Part shown: positions 43,297-52,553 of the stretch, piece by piece
How positions within the stretch are numbered: position 1 is the stretch's first letter
How the letters are laid out: the number at the start of each line of letters is the position of its first letter
DNA from: DASVHS01 sp036390755
Lineage (GTDB): Bacteria > Acidobacteriota > Thermoanaerobaculia > Gp7-AA8
Assembly (NCBI GenBank): GCA_036390755.1
Contig: DASWBH010000037.1
Location: 9,295-73,294, forward strand
Direction: 5' to 3'
DNA length: 64,000 bases
Notes under the pieces: model-generated
Databases searched by the model: none
Seen by the model: the letters and a program-made list of their open reading frames with translations, nothing else
Told to the model about the DNA's origin: nothing
Translations under genes and position numbers: made by a program

Positions 43297-43659
43297 TCAT
43301 CGGGTGACAATGACGAGGATCAGAGCGGCCAGCGCGCCGATGCCGATCCAGATCCACTGCTGCTGTGTGAGTCCCGCAGCCTGGAGCTGATTCAGGTTCT
43401 GCGCGAGCTGGTGAAGGTCCTGCGGCGACATCTGCGCGACCTTCTGGTTGACCTGCTCCTGCGTGAAGCCCTGGCCGGCCAGCGCGGTGGCGACCTGCTC
43501 GTTCGCAACGACATCGCGGACGAGCGCCAGATCGGCGGCGCGGGAGTCGAGGCTCTGATTGGCGGCGGTCTTCGACGGCGTCGCTACGGCGAACGCCGGG
43601 ACCGCAGCCACGACACAGAGCAAGGTGAGAGCGACAACGATGGATTTCGACGAACGCAT
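43297..43659 (-). CDS. PA2779-family protein
   Basis: A 120-residue exported protein: signal peptide (MRSSKSIVVALTLLCVVAAVPAFA), then SRAADLALVRDVVANEQVATALAGQGF, a QEQVNQKVAQMSPQDLHQLAQNLNQL helix pair, and a C-terminal transmembrane helix (WIWIGIGALAALILVIVTR). This is the PA2779 pattern, a frequent partner of PA2778-type cysteine peptidases. An AGGTAG/GGAGG site precedes ATG 43659. It lies 80 bp from the peptidase gene and is a tandem duplicate of the next gene. Confidence 0.85.
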   Translation of the reverse strand: MRSSKSIVVALTLLCVVAAVPAFAVATPSKTAANQSLDSRAADLALVRDVVANEQVATALAGQGFTQEQVNQKVAQMSPQDLHQLAQNLNQLQAAGLTQQQWIWIGIGALAALILVIVTR

Positions 43660-43714
43660 ACCAACTACCTCCGATTCTTTCTGAGCGGCACCAAGCCGTC
43701 GTTGTGGGGAACCG

Positions 43715-44080
43715 TTACTGCGTGAGTGCGACGATCAGAATCAGCGCAGCGAGAGCGCCGATGCCGACCCAGATCCATTCCTGTCGAGTGAGGCCGGCGG
43801 CCTGAAGCTGGTCGAGGTTCTGCGCGAGCTGGTGAAGGTCCTGCGGCGACATCTGCGCCAGCTTCTGGTTCACCTGCTGCTGATCGAACCCGTGCGCCGC
43901 GAGGACGGCCGCCACCTGTTCGGTGCCGGCGATGTCGCGCACCAGGGCCAGATCGGCGTCGCGCGAAGCGAGGCTCTGATTCGGCGCCGTCTTCGAAGGT
44001 GCCGGGCCGGCGAACGCAGGAATCGCAGCGAAGACGAAGACCAGGGCGAGAACGAAGAGAACCTGTTTCTGGGAGCGCAT
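43715..44080 (-). CDS. PA2779-family protein, second copy
   Basis: A 121-residue paralogue of the neighbouring protein (signal peptide MRSQKQVLFVLALVFVFAAIPAFA; shared QVNQKLAQMSPQDLHQLAQNL core; C-terminal WIWVGIGALAALILIVALTQ). About two thirds of residues match, marking a local tandem duplication. The ATG is at 44080, though a TTG at 44086 sits at ideal spacing from AAGGAGG. The frame is open to 44281 without homology. Confidence 0.85.
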   Translation of the reverse strand: MRSQKQVLFVLALVFVFAAIPAFAGPAPSKTAPNQSLASRDADLALVRDIAGTEQVAAVLAAHGFDQQQVNQKLAQMSPQDLHQLAQNLDQLQAAGLTRQEWIWVGIGALAALILIVALTQ

Positions 44081-44261
44081 GGACAAAGTACAACCTCCTT
44101 CATTGCATTCAGTCCCGCCGGTCACGGCCGCGATGCGGTCGCCGGCGACGGCTTCAGCAAGCGCAGTCAGCAAGTTGGGTGCCCGTGGGCGGAAGGATGG
44201 AGCCTGAAGGAATGCCCAAAACGGAAATTGGTACGATGAACGTCCGTTAACACAAACGCCC

Positions 44262-46439
44262 ATGATCCGCTTTGAAGACATCCTCGATCGCGTCGAGAGC
44301 TATAAGCCGGACTTCGACGAGGAGCTGCTGCAGAAGGCCTACATCTTCTCGGCGCGCGAGCACCGCGATCAGGTCCGCAGCTCCGGTGAGCCTTACCTCG
44401 TCCACCCGCTCAACGTCGCGTACATCCTGGCCGACATGCACCTCGACGAGACGTCGATCGCCGTCGGGCTGCTGCACGACGTGCTCGAAGACACGCTGAC
44501 CACGAAGGAGAAACTGGAGGAGATCTTCGGCGAAGACGTCGCCGATCTCGTCGACGGCGTGACGAAGATCTCCCGCTACGCATACGTGTCGAAGGAGGAG
44601 CAGCAGGCCGAGACGTTCCGGAAGATGCTTCTGGCGATGGTCTCCGACCTGCGCGTCGTGCTGGTCAAGCTCGCCGACCGCCTCCACAACATGCGCACGC
44701 TGCAGTACCTCCCGGAAGAGCGCCGCATCGCCATCGCCAAAGAGACGATGGAAATCTACGCGCCCATCGCCAACCGCCTCGGCATGGGCCGCATCAAGCA
44801 CGAGCTCGAAGACCTCTCGTTCCATCACCTTCATCCGCGTGAGTCGGAAGAGCTGCGGAAAGCGGTCGCGGAGAAGATGGCCGTGTCGGGCGATGTCGTC
44901 GATCGCATCAAGGCCACGCTCGCGGACAAGCTGAACGAAAACGAGATCGGGGGCGAGGTCACCGGCCGCGTGAAGTCGATGTTCTCGATCTGGACGAAGA
45001 TGCAGCGCCAGGAGATCGACATCGGCCAGCTGTACGACTATCTGGCCTTCCGCATCATCACCAGCAGCGTGAAGGACTGCTACGCCTGTCTCGGCATCAT
45101 CCATCAGATGTGGCGCCCGGTTCCCGGCCGCATCAAGGACTACATCGCGATGCCGAAGCCGAACTTCTATCAGTCGCTGCACACCACGGTCGTGGCCGAG
45201 CGCGGACAACCGTTCGAAGTGCAGATCCGCACGAAGGAGATGGACCTCGTCGCGGAGCAGGGCATCGCCGCGCACTGGAAGTACAAGGAAGGACGCGTCG
45301 GCGCGTCACACGACGACGCGAACTTCCTCTGGCTGCGGCAGCTTGTCGAGTGGCAGCACGACATCAAGGATCCGCGAGTCTTCATGAACTCGCTGAAGAT
45401 CGACCTCTATCCGGACGAGGTCTACACGTTTACGCCGAAGGGCGACGTGTTCGCATTTCCGCGCGGAGCGACACCGCTCGACTTCGCGTACCGCATTCAC
45501 ACCGACGTCGGCCACCGCTGCATGGGTGCGCGCGTGAACGGCAAGCTCGTTCCGCTGCGCACGCCGCTGAAGAACGGCGACATCGTGGAGATCACGACCG
45601 GCACATCGCAGACACCCAGCCGCGAGTGGGTGAACATGGTCGTCACCTCGCGCGCCCGGCACAAGATCCGTCACTGGCTGAACCTCGAGCAGAAGAACCG
45701 TTCCATCGAGCTCGGCCGGAAACTCGTGGAGAAGGAAGCGAAGAAATACAAGGTGCAGTGGCGCAAGCTCGTCGCGGAGAACGCGCTCGACGGCGTGCTG
45801 CACGAGTACGGGCTGTCACGGCTCGACGATCTGTACGCGGACGTCGGTTACGGCAAGCTTTCGGCGCGTTCGCTCGTCGAGCGTTTCACGAGCGACGAGC
45901 AGAAGGAGAAGGGGCCGACCGATCAGGGGGTCATCGAGGCCGCGGTCCGGAAGATCTTCCCGTTCACCTCATCGCCCGGCGCGATCAAGGTCAAGGGCTA
46001 CGATGACTTGATGACTTACCTCGCCAAGTGCTGTAAGCCGCTGCCCGGCGAAAAGATCCTCGGCTACGTCACGCGCGGGAAGGGCGTGGCGGTCCACAGC
46101 GCGAACTGCCCCAACGTCAAGAACCTGATGTTCAACCCCGATCGTGAGATCGCCGTGGAGTGGGCGGACCAGCGCGTCTCGTCGAACTTCAACGTCGAGC
46201 TGGAGATCCTGAGCGAGGATCGGCAGGGGATTCTTGCGCGCGTCGTGTCGACGATCGCGAACCTGAAGACGAACATCCGCCAGATGGAGACGCGGACCGG
46301 AGACGGCAAGGCGACGACCGAGCTCGTGCTGGAGATCGCCGACCTCAAGCACCTGGAGAAGGTGACGAGATCGCTGTCGAATGTCGACGGGGTGATGAGA
46401 GTCGACCGGAAGTACAACATCCGGCACGCCACGGCGTAG
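44262..46439 (+). CDS. rel: bifunctional (p)ppGpp synthetase/hydrolase, RelA/SpoT family
   Basis: Makes and degrades (p)ppGpp in the stringent response. All domains are visible in 725 residues: the HD hydrolase (YLVHPLNVAYIL, GLLHDVLEDT, KLADRLHNMRTL), the synthetase (GRVKSMFSIWTKMQ, IGQLYDYLAFRIIT, RIKDYIAMPKPNFYQSLHT, EVQIRTKEMD), TGS (EVYTFTPKGDVFAFPRGATPLDFAYRIH), the CCKPLPGE zinc-finger/RIS region, and a C-terminal ACT domain. The intact HD residues indicate a bifunctional Rel rather than RelA. It is divergent from the PA2779 genes. Confidence 0.96.
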   Translation: MIRFEDILDRVESYKPDFDEELLQKAYIFSAREHRDQVRSSGEPYLVHPLNVAYILADMHLDETSIAVGLLHDVLEDTLTTKEKLEEIFGEDVADLVDGVTKISRYAYVSKEEQQAETFRKMLLAMVSDLRVVLVKLADRLHNMRTLQYLPEERRIAIAKETMEIYAPIANRLGMGRIKHELEDLSFHHLHPRESEELRKAVAEKMAVSGDVVDRIKATLADKLNENEIGGEVTGRVKSMFSIWTKMQRQEIDIGQLYDYLAFRIITSSVKDCYACLGIIHQMWRPVPGRIKDYIAMPKPNFYQSLHTTVVAERGQPFEVQIRTKEMDLVAEQGIAAHWKYKEGRVGASHDDANFLWLRQLVEWQHDIKDPRVFMNSLKIDLYPDEVYTFTPKGDVFAFPRGATPLDFAYRIHTDVGHRCMGARVNGKLVPLRTPLKNGDIVEITTGTSQTPSREWVNMVVTSRARHKIRHWLNLEQKNRSIELGRKLVEKEAKKYKVQWRKLVAENALDGVLHEYGLSRLDDLYADVGYGKLSARSLVERFTSDEQKEKGPTDQGVIEAAVRKIFPFTSSPGAIKVKGYDDLMTYLAKCCKPLPGEKILGYVTRGKGVAVHSANCPNVKNLMFNPDREIAVEWADQRVSSNFNVELEILSEDRQGILARVVSTIANLKTNIRQMETRTGDGKATTELVLEIADLKHLEKVTRSLSNVDGVMRVDRKYNIRHATA

Positions 46440-46442
46440 AAA

Positions 46443-46506
46443 AGAGCGCAGTGGGCGGAGCGCGGATCAGCCCCTCCTGCGCTCCGCGCTCTGCCCTCCG
46501 CGCTCT
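46443..46506. terminator. 24-bp imperfect GC-rich dyad between rel and rpmB
   Basis: Arms 46443-46466 and 46483-46506 pair at 21 of 24 positions and consist of repeated GAGCGCGGA words. It lies between convergent genes, the last base 5 bp from the rpmB stop, so it probably terminates both. Confidence 0.75.
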
Positions 46507-46510
46507 GTTC

Positions 46511-46705
46511 TTACCGGGCCGCTTTCTGAATTTTGCCGGTACGGATGCAGCGGGTGCAGACGTTCATCCGCTTCACGGCTGCGCCGACTTTCACGCGGAC
46601 GCGCTGCAGGTTCGGGTTCCAGCGCCGGCTGGAAACGTTATGAGCATGGCTCACTTTGTTTCCGAATACCGGTGCCTTGCCGCAGACTTCGCAGGTCTTT
46701 GCCAT
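46511..46705 (-). CDS. rpmB: 50S ribosomal protein L28
   Basis: A 64-residue large-subunit ribosomal protein: MAKTCEVCGKAPVFGNKVSHAHN, SSRRWNPNLQRV and the C-terminal VCTRCIRTGKI. It is the zinc-binding (C+) form, with CxxC near the start and CTRC near the end. Single gene, convergent with rel. Confidence 0.97.
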   Translation of the reverse strand: MAKTCEVCGKAPVFGNKVSHAHNVSSRRWNPNLQRVRVKVGAAVKRMNVCTRCIRTGKIQKAAR

Positions 46706-46832
46706 CTCGACTCCCTCAAATAACGCGAAAGGCGTGGATTCTAACGATCGAGCCGATTCCGCGCAATGCCCGGCAGCACAAAAGTGCGGCCAAACACGCG
46801 TGATCGTTTCACTTATCTAATTTCTTGTAGAG

Positions 46833-46859
46833 TTGACACCGCACATTAAACGTTGTAAT
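46833..46859 (+). promoter_or_regulatory. probable pilM operon promoter
   Basis: A consensus -35 TTGACA (46833-46838) is followed by TGTAAT (46854-46859), with a short 15-bp spacer, in an unusually AT-rich stretch (46800-46870). It is about 60 bp upstream of pilM. Confidence 0.55.
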
Positions 46860-46921
46860 TTCGCATCACCTTTCTGACATCCGGAGCCAGCGAGAAGTGA
46901 GTGAGATGGATGGGGTGAGCG

Positions 46922-47980
46922 GTGTTCTTCTCAAAGAGCAAAAATGTCGTTGGTCTTGATATCGGCTCCTCAGCAATCAAGCTTGTCGAGCTGAAGGAGA
47001 AGAAGGGCGGCACTTATCAACTCGTGAAGCTCGGAGTTGAGCGCCTCTCTCCGGAAGCGATCGTCGACGGCTCCATCATGGACTCCTCCATGGTGGTCGA
47101 GACGATCTCGCGGTTGAACAGCGAAAAGGCCGTTAAGAATTCCAATTACGCGACGTCTCTCTCCGGCCACTCCGTCATCATCAAGAAGATCACGCTTCCG
47201 GCGATGTCGGCCGAGGAGCTGGCGGAATCGATTCAGTGGGAGGCGGAGCAGTACATCCCCTTCGACATCAACGACGTCAACCTCGACTACGTGCCGCTGA
47301 GCTCTCCCGGTGGCGGGGACAACATCGAAGTGATCCTGGTCGCGGTGAAGAAGGAGAAGATCAACGACTATACGTCGGTGATCAGCCAGACGGGGAAAGT
47401 GCCTGTCCTCGTCGACGTCGACGCCTTCGCTCTGCAGAACTGCTACGAGATCAATCACGACGTGAGCGAAGGGAAAGTCCTCGCCCTCGTGAACATCGGC
47501 GCCTCGGTCACGAACGTGAACGTGATGAGCGGAAGGAACTCGCTCTTCTGGCGCGACATCACCTTCGGCGGCAACCAGTACACCGATGCGATTCAGCGCG
47601 AGCTCTCGCTCTCCTTCGAGCAGGCTGAAGAGCTCAAGCGCGGACGGGCGGTGGCGGACTACACGATCCAGCAGGTCATCCCGATCCTCAACTCGGTCTC
47701 TGAGGACTTCGCCGGCGAGCTGCGGAAGACGCTCGACTTCTTCACCGCAACATCGGGCGCCGAACGCGTCGACGAAATCGTTCTGGCCGGCGGCGGCTCC
47801 GGTGTGCTGAATCTCGACGCGATCCTCCGCGACAAGTTCGGCATCCCCGTCTCGATCATGGACCCGTTCCGCAACGTGACCGTCGACGAGAGCGAGTTCA
47901 ACCCCGAGGAACTGGCGGAGATTGCGCCGAGCATGGCGATCGCGGTCGGTCTCGCCTCAAGGAAGTTGGGGGACGCTTGA
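46922..47980 (+). CDS. pilM: type IV pilus assembly protein PilM
   Basis: An actin-like cytoplasmic ATPase that links the pilus motor to PilN. GLDIGSSAIKLVELKE is phosphate motif 1 and the 352-residue fold continues with NIGASVTNVNVM and LAGGGSGVLNLDAIL. The GTG start at 46922 fits homologues. It is first in the pilMNOPQ cluster and its last 4 bp overlap the pilN start (TTGA). Confidence 0.95.
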   Translation: MFFSKSKNVVGLDIGSSAIKLVELKEKKGGTYQLVKLGVERLSPEAIVDGSIMDSSMVVETISRLNSEKAVKNSNYATSLSGHSVIIKKITLPAMSAEELAESIQWEAEQYIPFDINDVNLDYVPLSSPGGGDNIEVILVAVKKEKINDYTSVISQTGKVPVLVDVDAFALQNCYEINHDVSEGKVLALVNIGASVTNVNVMSGRNSLFWRDITFGGNQYTDAIQRELSLSFEQAEELKRGRAVADYTIQQVIPILNSVSEDFAGELRKTLDFFTATSGAERVDEIVLAGGGSGVLNLDAILRDKFGIPVSIMDPFRNVTVDESEFNPEELAEIAPSMAIAVGLASRKLGDA

Positions 47981-48663
47981 TCAAGATCAATCTGGTGCGG
48001 GAAGGGCGGGCGGTCCGGGGAGCAGGCATGGCTCCATCGGTCGCTGCAGGTGTCGGCGCGGCAGCACCCGCCAACATCAACAATCTCATCGTGATCGGCC
48101 TCATCGGCCTCAGCATCGTCGTGGCCGCGGCGTACTGGTTCATCAACAACCGCACGCTGGCCCGGCGGCAGGGAGAAGTGGCGACGCGCAAAGCTGAAGC
48201 GGAGAAGCTCGAGTCGATCATCAAAGAGGTCGAGGACTTCCAGAAGCGCAAGGACAGCCTGCAGAACCGCATCGATCTGATCAACCAGCTCAAGCAGAGC
48301 CAGAAGGGTCCCGTGCGGATCATGGATCAGATCAGCCGCGATCTGCCCGATCTGGTGTGGCTCGACAGGATGTCGATCGCGGGCGGACGCATCACTCTCG
48401 CAGGACGCGGGCTCAACCCGAACGCGATCGCGAACTTCGTCGAGAACATCAAGAACGATCCGTACTTCGAAGAGCCCGAGTTCGGGAACGTGACCGAAAC
48501 GGCGCCGACAACGCCGGTGGTCTACTCGTTCGACATGGCGTTCAACTTCTCGTACGCGCCGAAGACGCCGGGTGCGGCGCCGGCAACGCCCGGAGCAACC
48601 GGCACGGCAGGAACGACGTCGACGACGGGCACGGGCGCTCGGCCCGGTGCGCCGGCGCGGTGA
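47977..48663 (+). CDS. pilN: type IV pilus assembly protein PilN
   Basis: An inner-membrane component with a short cytoplasmic N-terminus beginning MIKINLVREGR, the conserved PilM-binding INLL-type motif, one transmembrane helix (about residues 38-55), a coiled coil and a periplasmic ferredoxin-like domain (MDQISRDLPDLVWLDRMSIAGGRITLAGRGLNPNAIANF). The C-terminal 40 residues are Pro/Gly/Thr-rich linker. The TTG start overlaps pilM by 4 bp. Confidence 0.92.
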   Translation: MIKINLVREGRAVRGAGMAPSVAAGVGAAAPANINNLIVIGLIGLSIVVAAAYWFINNRTLARRQGEVATRKAEAEKLESIIKEVEDFQKRKDSLQNRIDLINQLKQSQKGPVRIMDQISRDLPDLVWLDRMSIAGGRITLAGRGLNPNAIANFVENIKNDPYFEEPEFGNVTETAPTTPVVYSFDMAFNFSYAPKTPGAAPATPGATGTAGTTSTTGTGARPGAPAR

Positions 48664-48673
48664 GGAGACGACG

Positions 48674-49330
48674 ATGGCGATCAGTTTGAATGACCAGCCC
48701 TGGTACGTCGCTCTCGGCGTCGGCATCCTCGTCGCGGGCGTGATCCTGTACGGAGTCCACGCCTATCTCGTGCAGCCGATCAAGGATCAGATCTCCGGCG
48801 CCGAAGCGCAGATCGCGGAGTACGACAAGAAAATCGAACAGGGACGCGCCGCGGAGCGGAAGCTTCCTCAGTTCCGCGAGGAGGTGCGCCGACTCGAGCT
48901 CGAGCTCGAGAAACTGCGCCGCATTCTCCCGTCGACGCGCAACACCGAAGAGATCATCAAGAAGATCAAGTCGCTCGTCGATCAGGGCGACTTCGGTCTG
49001 AAGAAACTCGTCTTCCCGAAGCTTGCTGAGGTGAAGGGTTCCGATCCGTACGCCGAGTGGCCGATCTCCGTCTCCGTCGACGGCCGCTATCACGATCTGG
49101 CGATCCTCTTCAATCGCCTCAGCAACTTCTCGCGCATCATCAACGTCGAGCAGATCAACATCACGGCGCTGTCGGTCCAGACGACGAAGACGATCTCGTC
49201 CGACTTCATCGCGAAGACGTTCGTCTATGTCGAGCCGACCGCCGGCAAGGGATCGAAGGACAAGAACAAGACGGGCGGCACCGGAACATCGAAACCGGGC
49301 GGTGGAACCGGAACGGCGGGTGGCGCATGA
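48674..49330 (+). CDS. pilO: type IV pilus assembly protein PilO
   Basis: The inner-membrane partner of PilN. The 218 residues have one transmembrane helix (about 11-30), a coiled coil (QISGAEAQIAEYDKKIEQ to RRLELELEKLRRILPS) and a ferredoxin-like domain (YAEWPISVSVDGRYHDLAILFNRLSNFSRIINV). The tail is Gly/Thr-rich and low complexity. ATG 48674 is 10 bp after pilN; the upstream open frame overlaps pilN in another frame. Confidence 0.93.
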   Translation: MAISLNDQPWYVALGVGILVAGVILYGVHAYLVQPIKDQISGAEAQIAEYDKKIEQGRAAERKLPQFREEVRRLELELEKLRRILPSTRNTEEIIKKIKSLVDQGDFGLKKLVFPKLAEVKGSDPYAEWPISVSVDGRYHDLAILFNRLSNFSRIINVEQINITALSVQTTKTISSDFIAKTFVYVEPTAGKGSKDKNKTGGTGTSKPGGGTGTAGGA

Positions 49331-49914
49331 GCGGGGGCACCGCGCCGATGAAGAGCTGGAGATTCGCGGCGTCGCTGTCGATCGTCGTCCTCGCCGTCGT
49401 CACGGTGATGGCGCAGACGGCGCGTCCCGGCGCGACAAGCACGTCGACGACAGGAACTTCGGCCACGGCGACCACCGGCACGACGTCGACCGCAAAAACG
49501 TCGACGACCGGCACGAGCGTGCAGCAGACGCTCGAGGAGATTCTCGAAGAGCCGCAGGGCGGCGAGACGTATCGCTACGACCCGCAGGGACGGCGCGATC
49601 CGTTCCGGTCGCTCGTCGGTCCCGCGCCGAAGCTCGAGCCGGGCCAGCGGCCTCCCGGAGTTCCGGGATTCCTCATCGATGAAATCAAGCTGACAGGCAT
49701 CGTCCGTACGAAGCAGGGGATCGTCGGTGTCATCAGCGGTCCTGACAACAAGGGTTACCTCATTCGCGTGGGAGACAAGGTCCTCGATGGCGAGGTCATT
49801 CGCATTACCCCAACCTCCGTTGTCTTTCGGCAGGAGGTCAACGACCCAACTCGCATCGAGCGGTACCGCGAGGTGGTCAAGGACCTGACTCCGCCTTCCG
49901 AACAGAAGCGTTAA
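49327..49914 (+). CDS. pilP: type IV pilus lipoprotein-like PilP
   Basis: Connects PilNO with the secretin PilQ. The 195-residue protein has an N-terminal hydrophobic signal segment (WRFAASLSIVVLAVVTVMAQ) with no clear lipobox Cys, a Ser/Thr-rich linker, and a beta-domain GRRDPFRSLV, FLIDEIKLTGIVRTKQGIVGVIS, GYLIRVGDKVLDGEVIRI, the PilP signature. It overlaps pilO by 4 bp (ATGA). Confidence 0.93.
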   Translation: MSGGTAPMKSWRFAASLSIVVLAVVTVMAQTARPGATSTSTTGTSATATTGTTSTAKTSTTGTSVQQTLEEILEEPQGGETYRYDPQGRRDPFRSLVGPAPKLEPGQRPPGVPGFLIDEIKLTGIVRTKQGIVGVISGPDNKGYLIRVGDKVLDGEVIRITPTSVVFRQEVNDPTRIERYREVVKDLTPPSEQKR

Positions 49915-49950
49915 GGGCAGAGTGCAGGCTGGGGCTGCGTGGAGGGTGAG

Positions 49951-52515
49951 ATGAAGGTGGGAAGGATGAGTAGAGGCAAGCGAACCCTGCTGGTAACGGC
50001 TACGTTCCTGCTCGCGGTCGGCAGTCTGAACGCCGGACTGTGGAGATCGCGGAAGCCGCAGCCGACTCAGAAAGCCGCACCGGCTGTGACCACGATGTCG
50101 GTAACCGCCATCGACGTCGACGCGTCGCGCGTGATGCTGAGGACCAGCGGCGCTCCGGCCTACACGTCGTACAGCCCTTCGCCCGACATGTTCGTGGTCG
50201 ACCTGACCGGCGCCTCCCGTCCCGCGGACCTGAGCATCCCGACGACGCTGCCTTCGCCGGTCGCATCGATGACCGCCGAAGAAGCGGTGGAGATGGGCAG
50301 CAAGTTGACGCGCGTGACATTCCGGCTGAAGCAGCCGGTGACGCCGCAAACGTCGGTCGCAGACAACACCGTGGTGATCACGATTCCGGCACCGGCGATC
50401 GCCGATGCGCCGCCCGTCGTGACTGAGAAACCGGCTGCGCCGGTTACTGTCGCCGAGGTGACGCCGCGGGTCGAGGCGATGCCGGAGCCGCCTGCGCCCG
50501 TGAAGACGGTCGAGCCGGTCGTCAAGGCTGAGACCGCGCCGCTGCCGAACGCGAAGTCTGTCCGTCGCGTGATGACGACGGGCAAGGGCACATCGCTCGA
50601 AGTCGACATCGCCGGCGACGGCGCCTTGACCAATTACAAGTCCTTCAAGCTCGCGAATCCGGATCGCCTCGTGATCGACATCAAGGGCGTGAAAGACCGC
50701 GTCGCGAAGCCTGCCGTGAACGTGGAAGACGGTGCCGTGAAGCGCGTGAGAGTCGCGCAATTCGAGGCGGACGTCACTCGCGTCGTCCTCGATCTGAACG
50801 GGAAGACGCCGTACTCGGTCACACCTTCCGGCGACATGCTGCGCGTGAGGTTCGGCGAGAACGCGAAATCAGCGATGGCCATCGCTCCGCCGCCGGCGGC
50901 CCCTTCTGCACCGGCCGCTCCGCCAGCGACGGCTTCGGTCAACGTGACACCGGCCACGACTGCCGCGCCGGCGATGAAGAAGGATGAGCCGGCGAAGGTC
51001 GCCGCTGCAGACATCCCGTCGCAGGTTCCGACGGTCGCCGAGGACGCGACGTGGAAGATGCCGGCGAATACGCGGCAGGTCATCAACGCCGCGGCCGATC
51101 AGTACCCGCCGGCCACACCCGCTCCGCGCACGACCACAACCAGCGCTCCCCAGCCGAGCACCAACACCGCAACGCCGGGCACGACGCCCACGGGCTCAAC
51201 GACGACGACAGAAAACGTCTTCGACGACGCCGCCAAGCAGACTGCCGGGCAGCCGCAGGTCGGCGGCGGGAACGTACAGAGCGGACATCTGCTGAGCGGA
51301 ACGCAGCGCGTGTTCACTGGCGATCCGATCTCGCTCAACCTGAAGGATGCGGACATCAAAGACGTGCTGCGCACTTTCGCGCAGCTCACCGGTCTCAACA
51401 TCGCGGTGGACCCGCAGGTGACCGGAACGGTCACGGTCGACTTCGTCGATGTGCCGTGGGACCAGGCGCTCGATCTGATCCTTCGTCAGAACGGGCTCAC
51501 GTTCGTTCTCGAAGGGAACGTGATGCGCGTCGGCACGATCCAGCGTCTCGCCGCGGAGTCGGAAGCGACCGCGAAGCTCGCCGAGCAGGAACGCCTCAGC
51601 GTTCCGACGACGACGCTCAGCTTCAAGCTTTCGTACGCGCGCGCGGCCGAAGTTGCCACCCTGCTGCACGATCTGGCGTCGCCGCGCGCCCGCATCATCG
51701 TCGACTCGCGCACGAATCAGCTGATCGTCAGCGAGATTCCGCAATACCTGCAGGTGATGCGCAACCTCATCGACACGGTCGATATCCCGAACCGTCAGGT
51801 GGTCATCGAGGCGCGCATCGTTGAGACCACGAAGATCTACAACCTGCAATACGGCTTCTCGTGGAGCTTCAACGGACTGCTCGATCCGGCTCTCGGAACG
51901 GGCACCGGCCTGATCTTCCCGAACCGCGTCGGCTTCACCGGTGGTCCGTTCAGCTTCACCGGCGGCGCCGCCAACGTCCTCGGCATCTCGCTGACGGACG
52001 TCCTCGGCACGTTCACGCTCGACCTCGCACTCGCCGCGGCCGAGACCAACAGTCTTCTGAAAGTCATCTCCGCGCCGAAGGTAACGACGCAGGACAACAC
52101 GCCGGCCGAAATCCAGAGCGGCGTGCAGATCCCGTATCAGACACGCGTCAACTTCACGACGACGGTCCAGTACATCGACGCCACGCTGCGCCTGTCCGTC
52201 ACTCCTCAGATCACCGAGGCGGGGACGATCATCATGGATATCTCCGTGCAGAAGACGACGCCCGGTCAGCCGATTGAAGGCGCGGCCGGCACGCCGCTGA
52301 ACACGCGGCAGGCGCGTACGCGCGTGATGGTTCGCGACGGCGGAACGGCCGTCATCGGCGGCATCTATCAGGCCAGCGACACGTCTGCGCAGAGCGGAAT
52401 CCCGGTGCTGAAAGACATCCCTGTCCTCGGCGCGCTGTTCCGTTCGCACTCGCAGAACACGCAACATGACGAGCTGCTGATCTTCATCACGCCGCGCATC
52501 GTGAGGGGGTCATAA
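49951..52515 (+). CDS. pilQ: type IV pilus secretin PilQ
   Basis: The outer-membrane channel of the pilus. The 854-residue protein has a signal sequence, an N-terminal AMIN domain region (VTAIDVDASRVMLRTSGAPAYTSYSPSPDMFVVDLTG; a second near KSFKLANPDRLVIDIKG), a long Pro/Ala/Thr linker, an N0/STN domain (SLNLKDADIKDVLRTFAQLTGLNIAVDPQVTG), an N1 domain and the secretin core (RQVVIEARIVET, SVTPQITEAGTIIMDISVQ, VLKDIPVLGALFRSHS, ITPRIV). The chosen ATG 49951 follows GGAGGGTG; a GTG at 49939 is also in frame. Confidence 0.95.
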   Translation: MKVGRMSRGKRTLLVTATFLLAVGSLNAGLWRSRKPQPTQKAAPAVTTMSVTAIDVDASRVMLRTSGAPAYTSYSPSPDMFVVDLTGASRPADLSIPTTLPSPVASMTAEEAVEMGSKLTRVTFRLKQPVTPQTSVADNTVVITIPAPAIADAPPVVTEKPAAPVTVAEVTPRVEAMPEPPAPVKTVEPVVKAETAPLPNAKSVRRVMTTGKGTSLEVDIAGDGALTNYKSFKLANPDRLVIDIKGVKDRVAKPAVNVEDGAVKRVRVAQFEADVTRVVLDLNGKTPYSVTPSGDMLRVRFGENAKSAMAIAPPPAAPSAPAAPPATASVNVTPATTAAPAMKKDEPAKVAAADIPSQVPTVAEDATWKMPANTRQVINAAADQYPPATPAPRTTTTSAPQPSTNTATPGTTPTGSTTTTENVFDDAAKQTAGQPQVGGGNVQSGHLLSGTQRVFTGDPISLNLKDADIKDVLRTFAQLTGLNIAVDPQVTGTVTVDFVDVPWDQALDLILRQNGLTFVLEGNVMRVGTIQRLAAESEATAKLAEQERLSVPTTTLSFKLSYARAAEVATLLHDLASPRARIIVDSRTNQLIVSEIPQYLQVMRNLIDTVDIPNRQVVIEARIVETTKIYNLQYGFSWSFNGLLDPALGTGTGLIFPNRVGFTGGPFSFTGGAANVLGISLTDVLGTFTLDLALAAAETNSLLKVISAPKVTTQDNTPAEIQSGVQIPYQTRVNFTTTVQYIDATLRLSVTPQITEAGTIIMDISVQKTTPGQPIEGAAGTPLNTRQARTRVMVRDGGTAVIGGIYQASDTSAQSGIPVLKDIPVLGALFRSHSQNTQHDELLIFITPRIVRGS

Positions 52516-52553
52516 TGAATCGATGGGGTAGGGATTCAAGGATGGGAGGTCGC

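Noticed and set aside
48542..50760. Several minus-strand frames opposite pilN-pilQ
   Set aside because: All are antisense to a well-defined pilus cluster and show only low-complexity composition.
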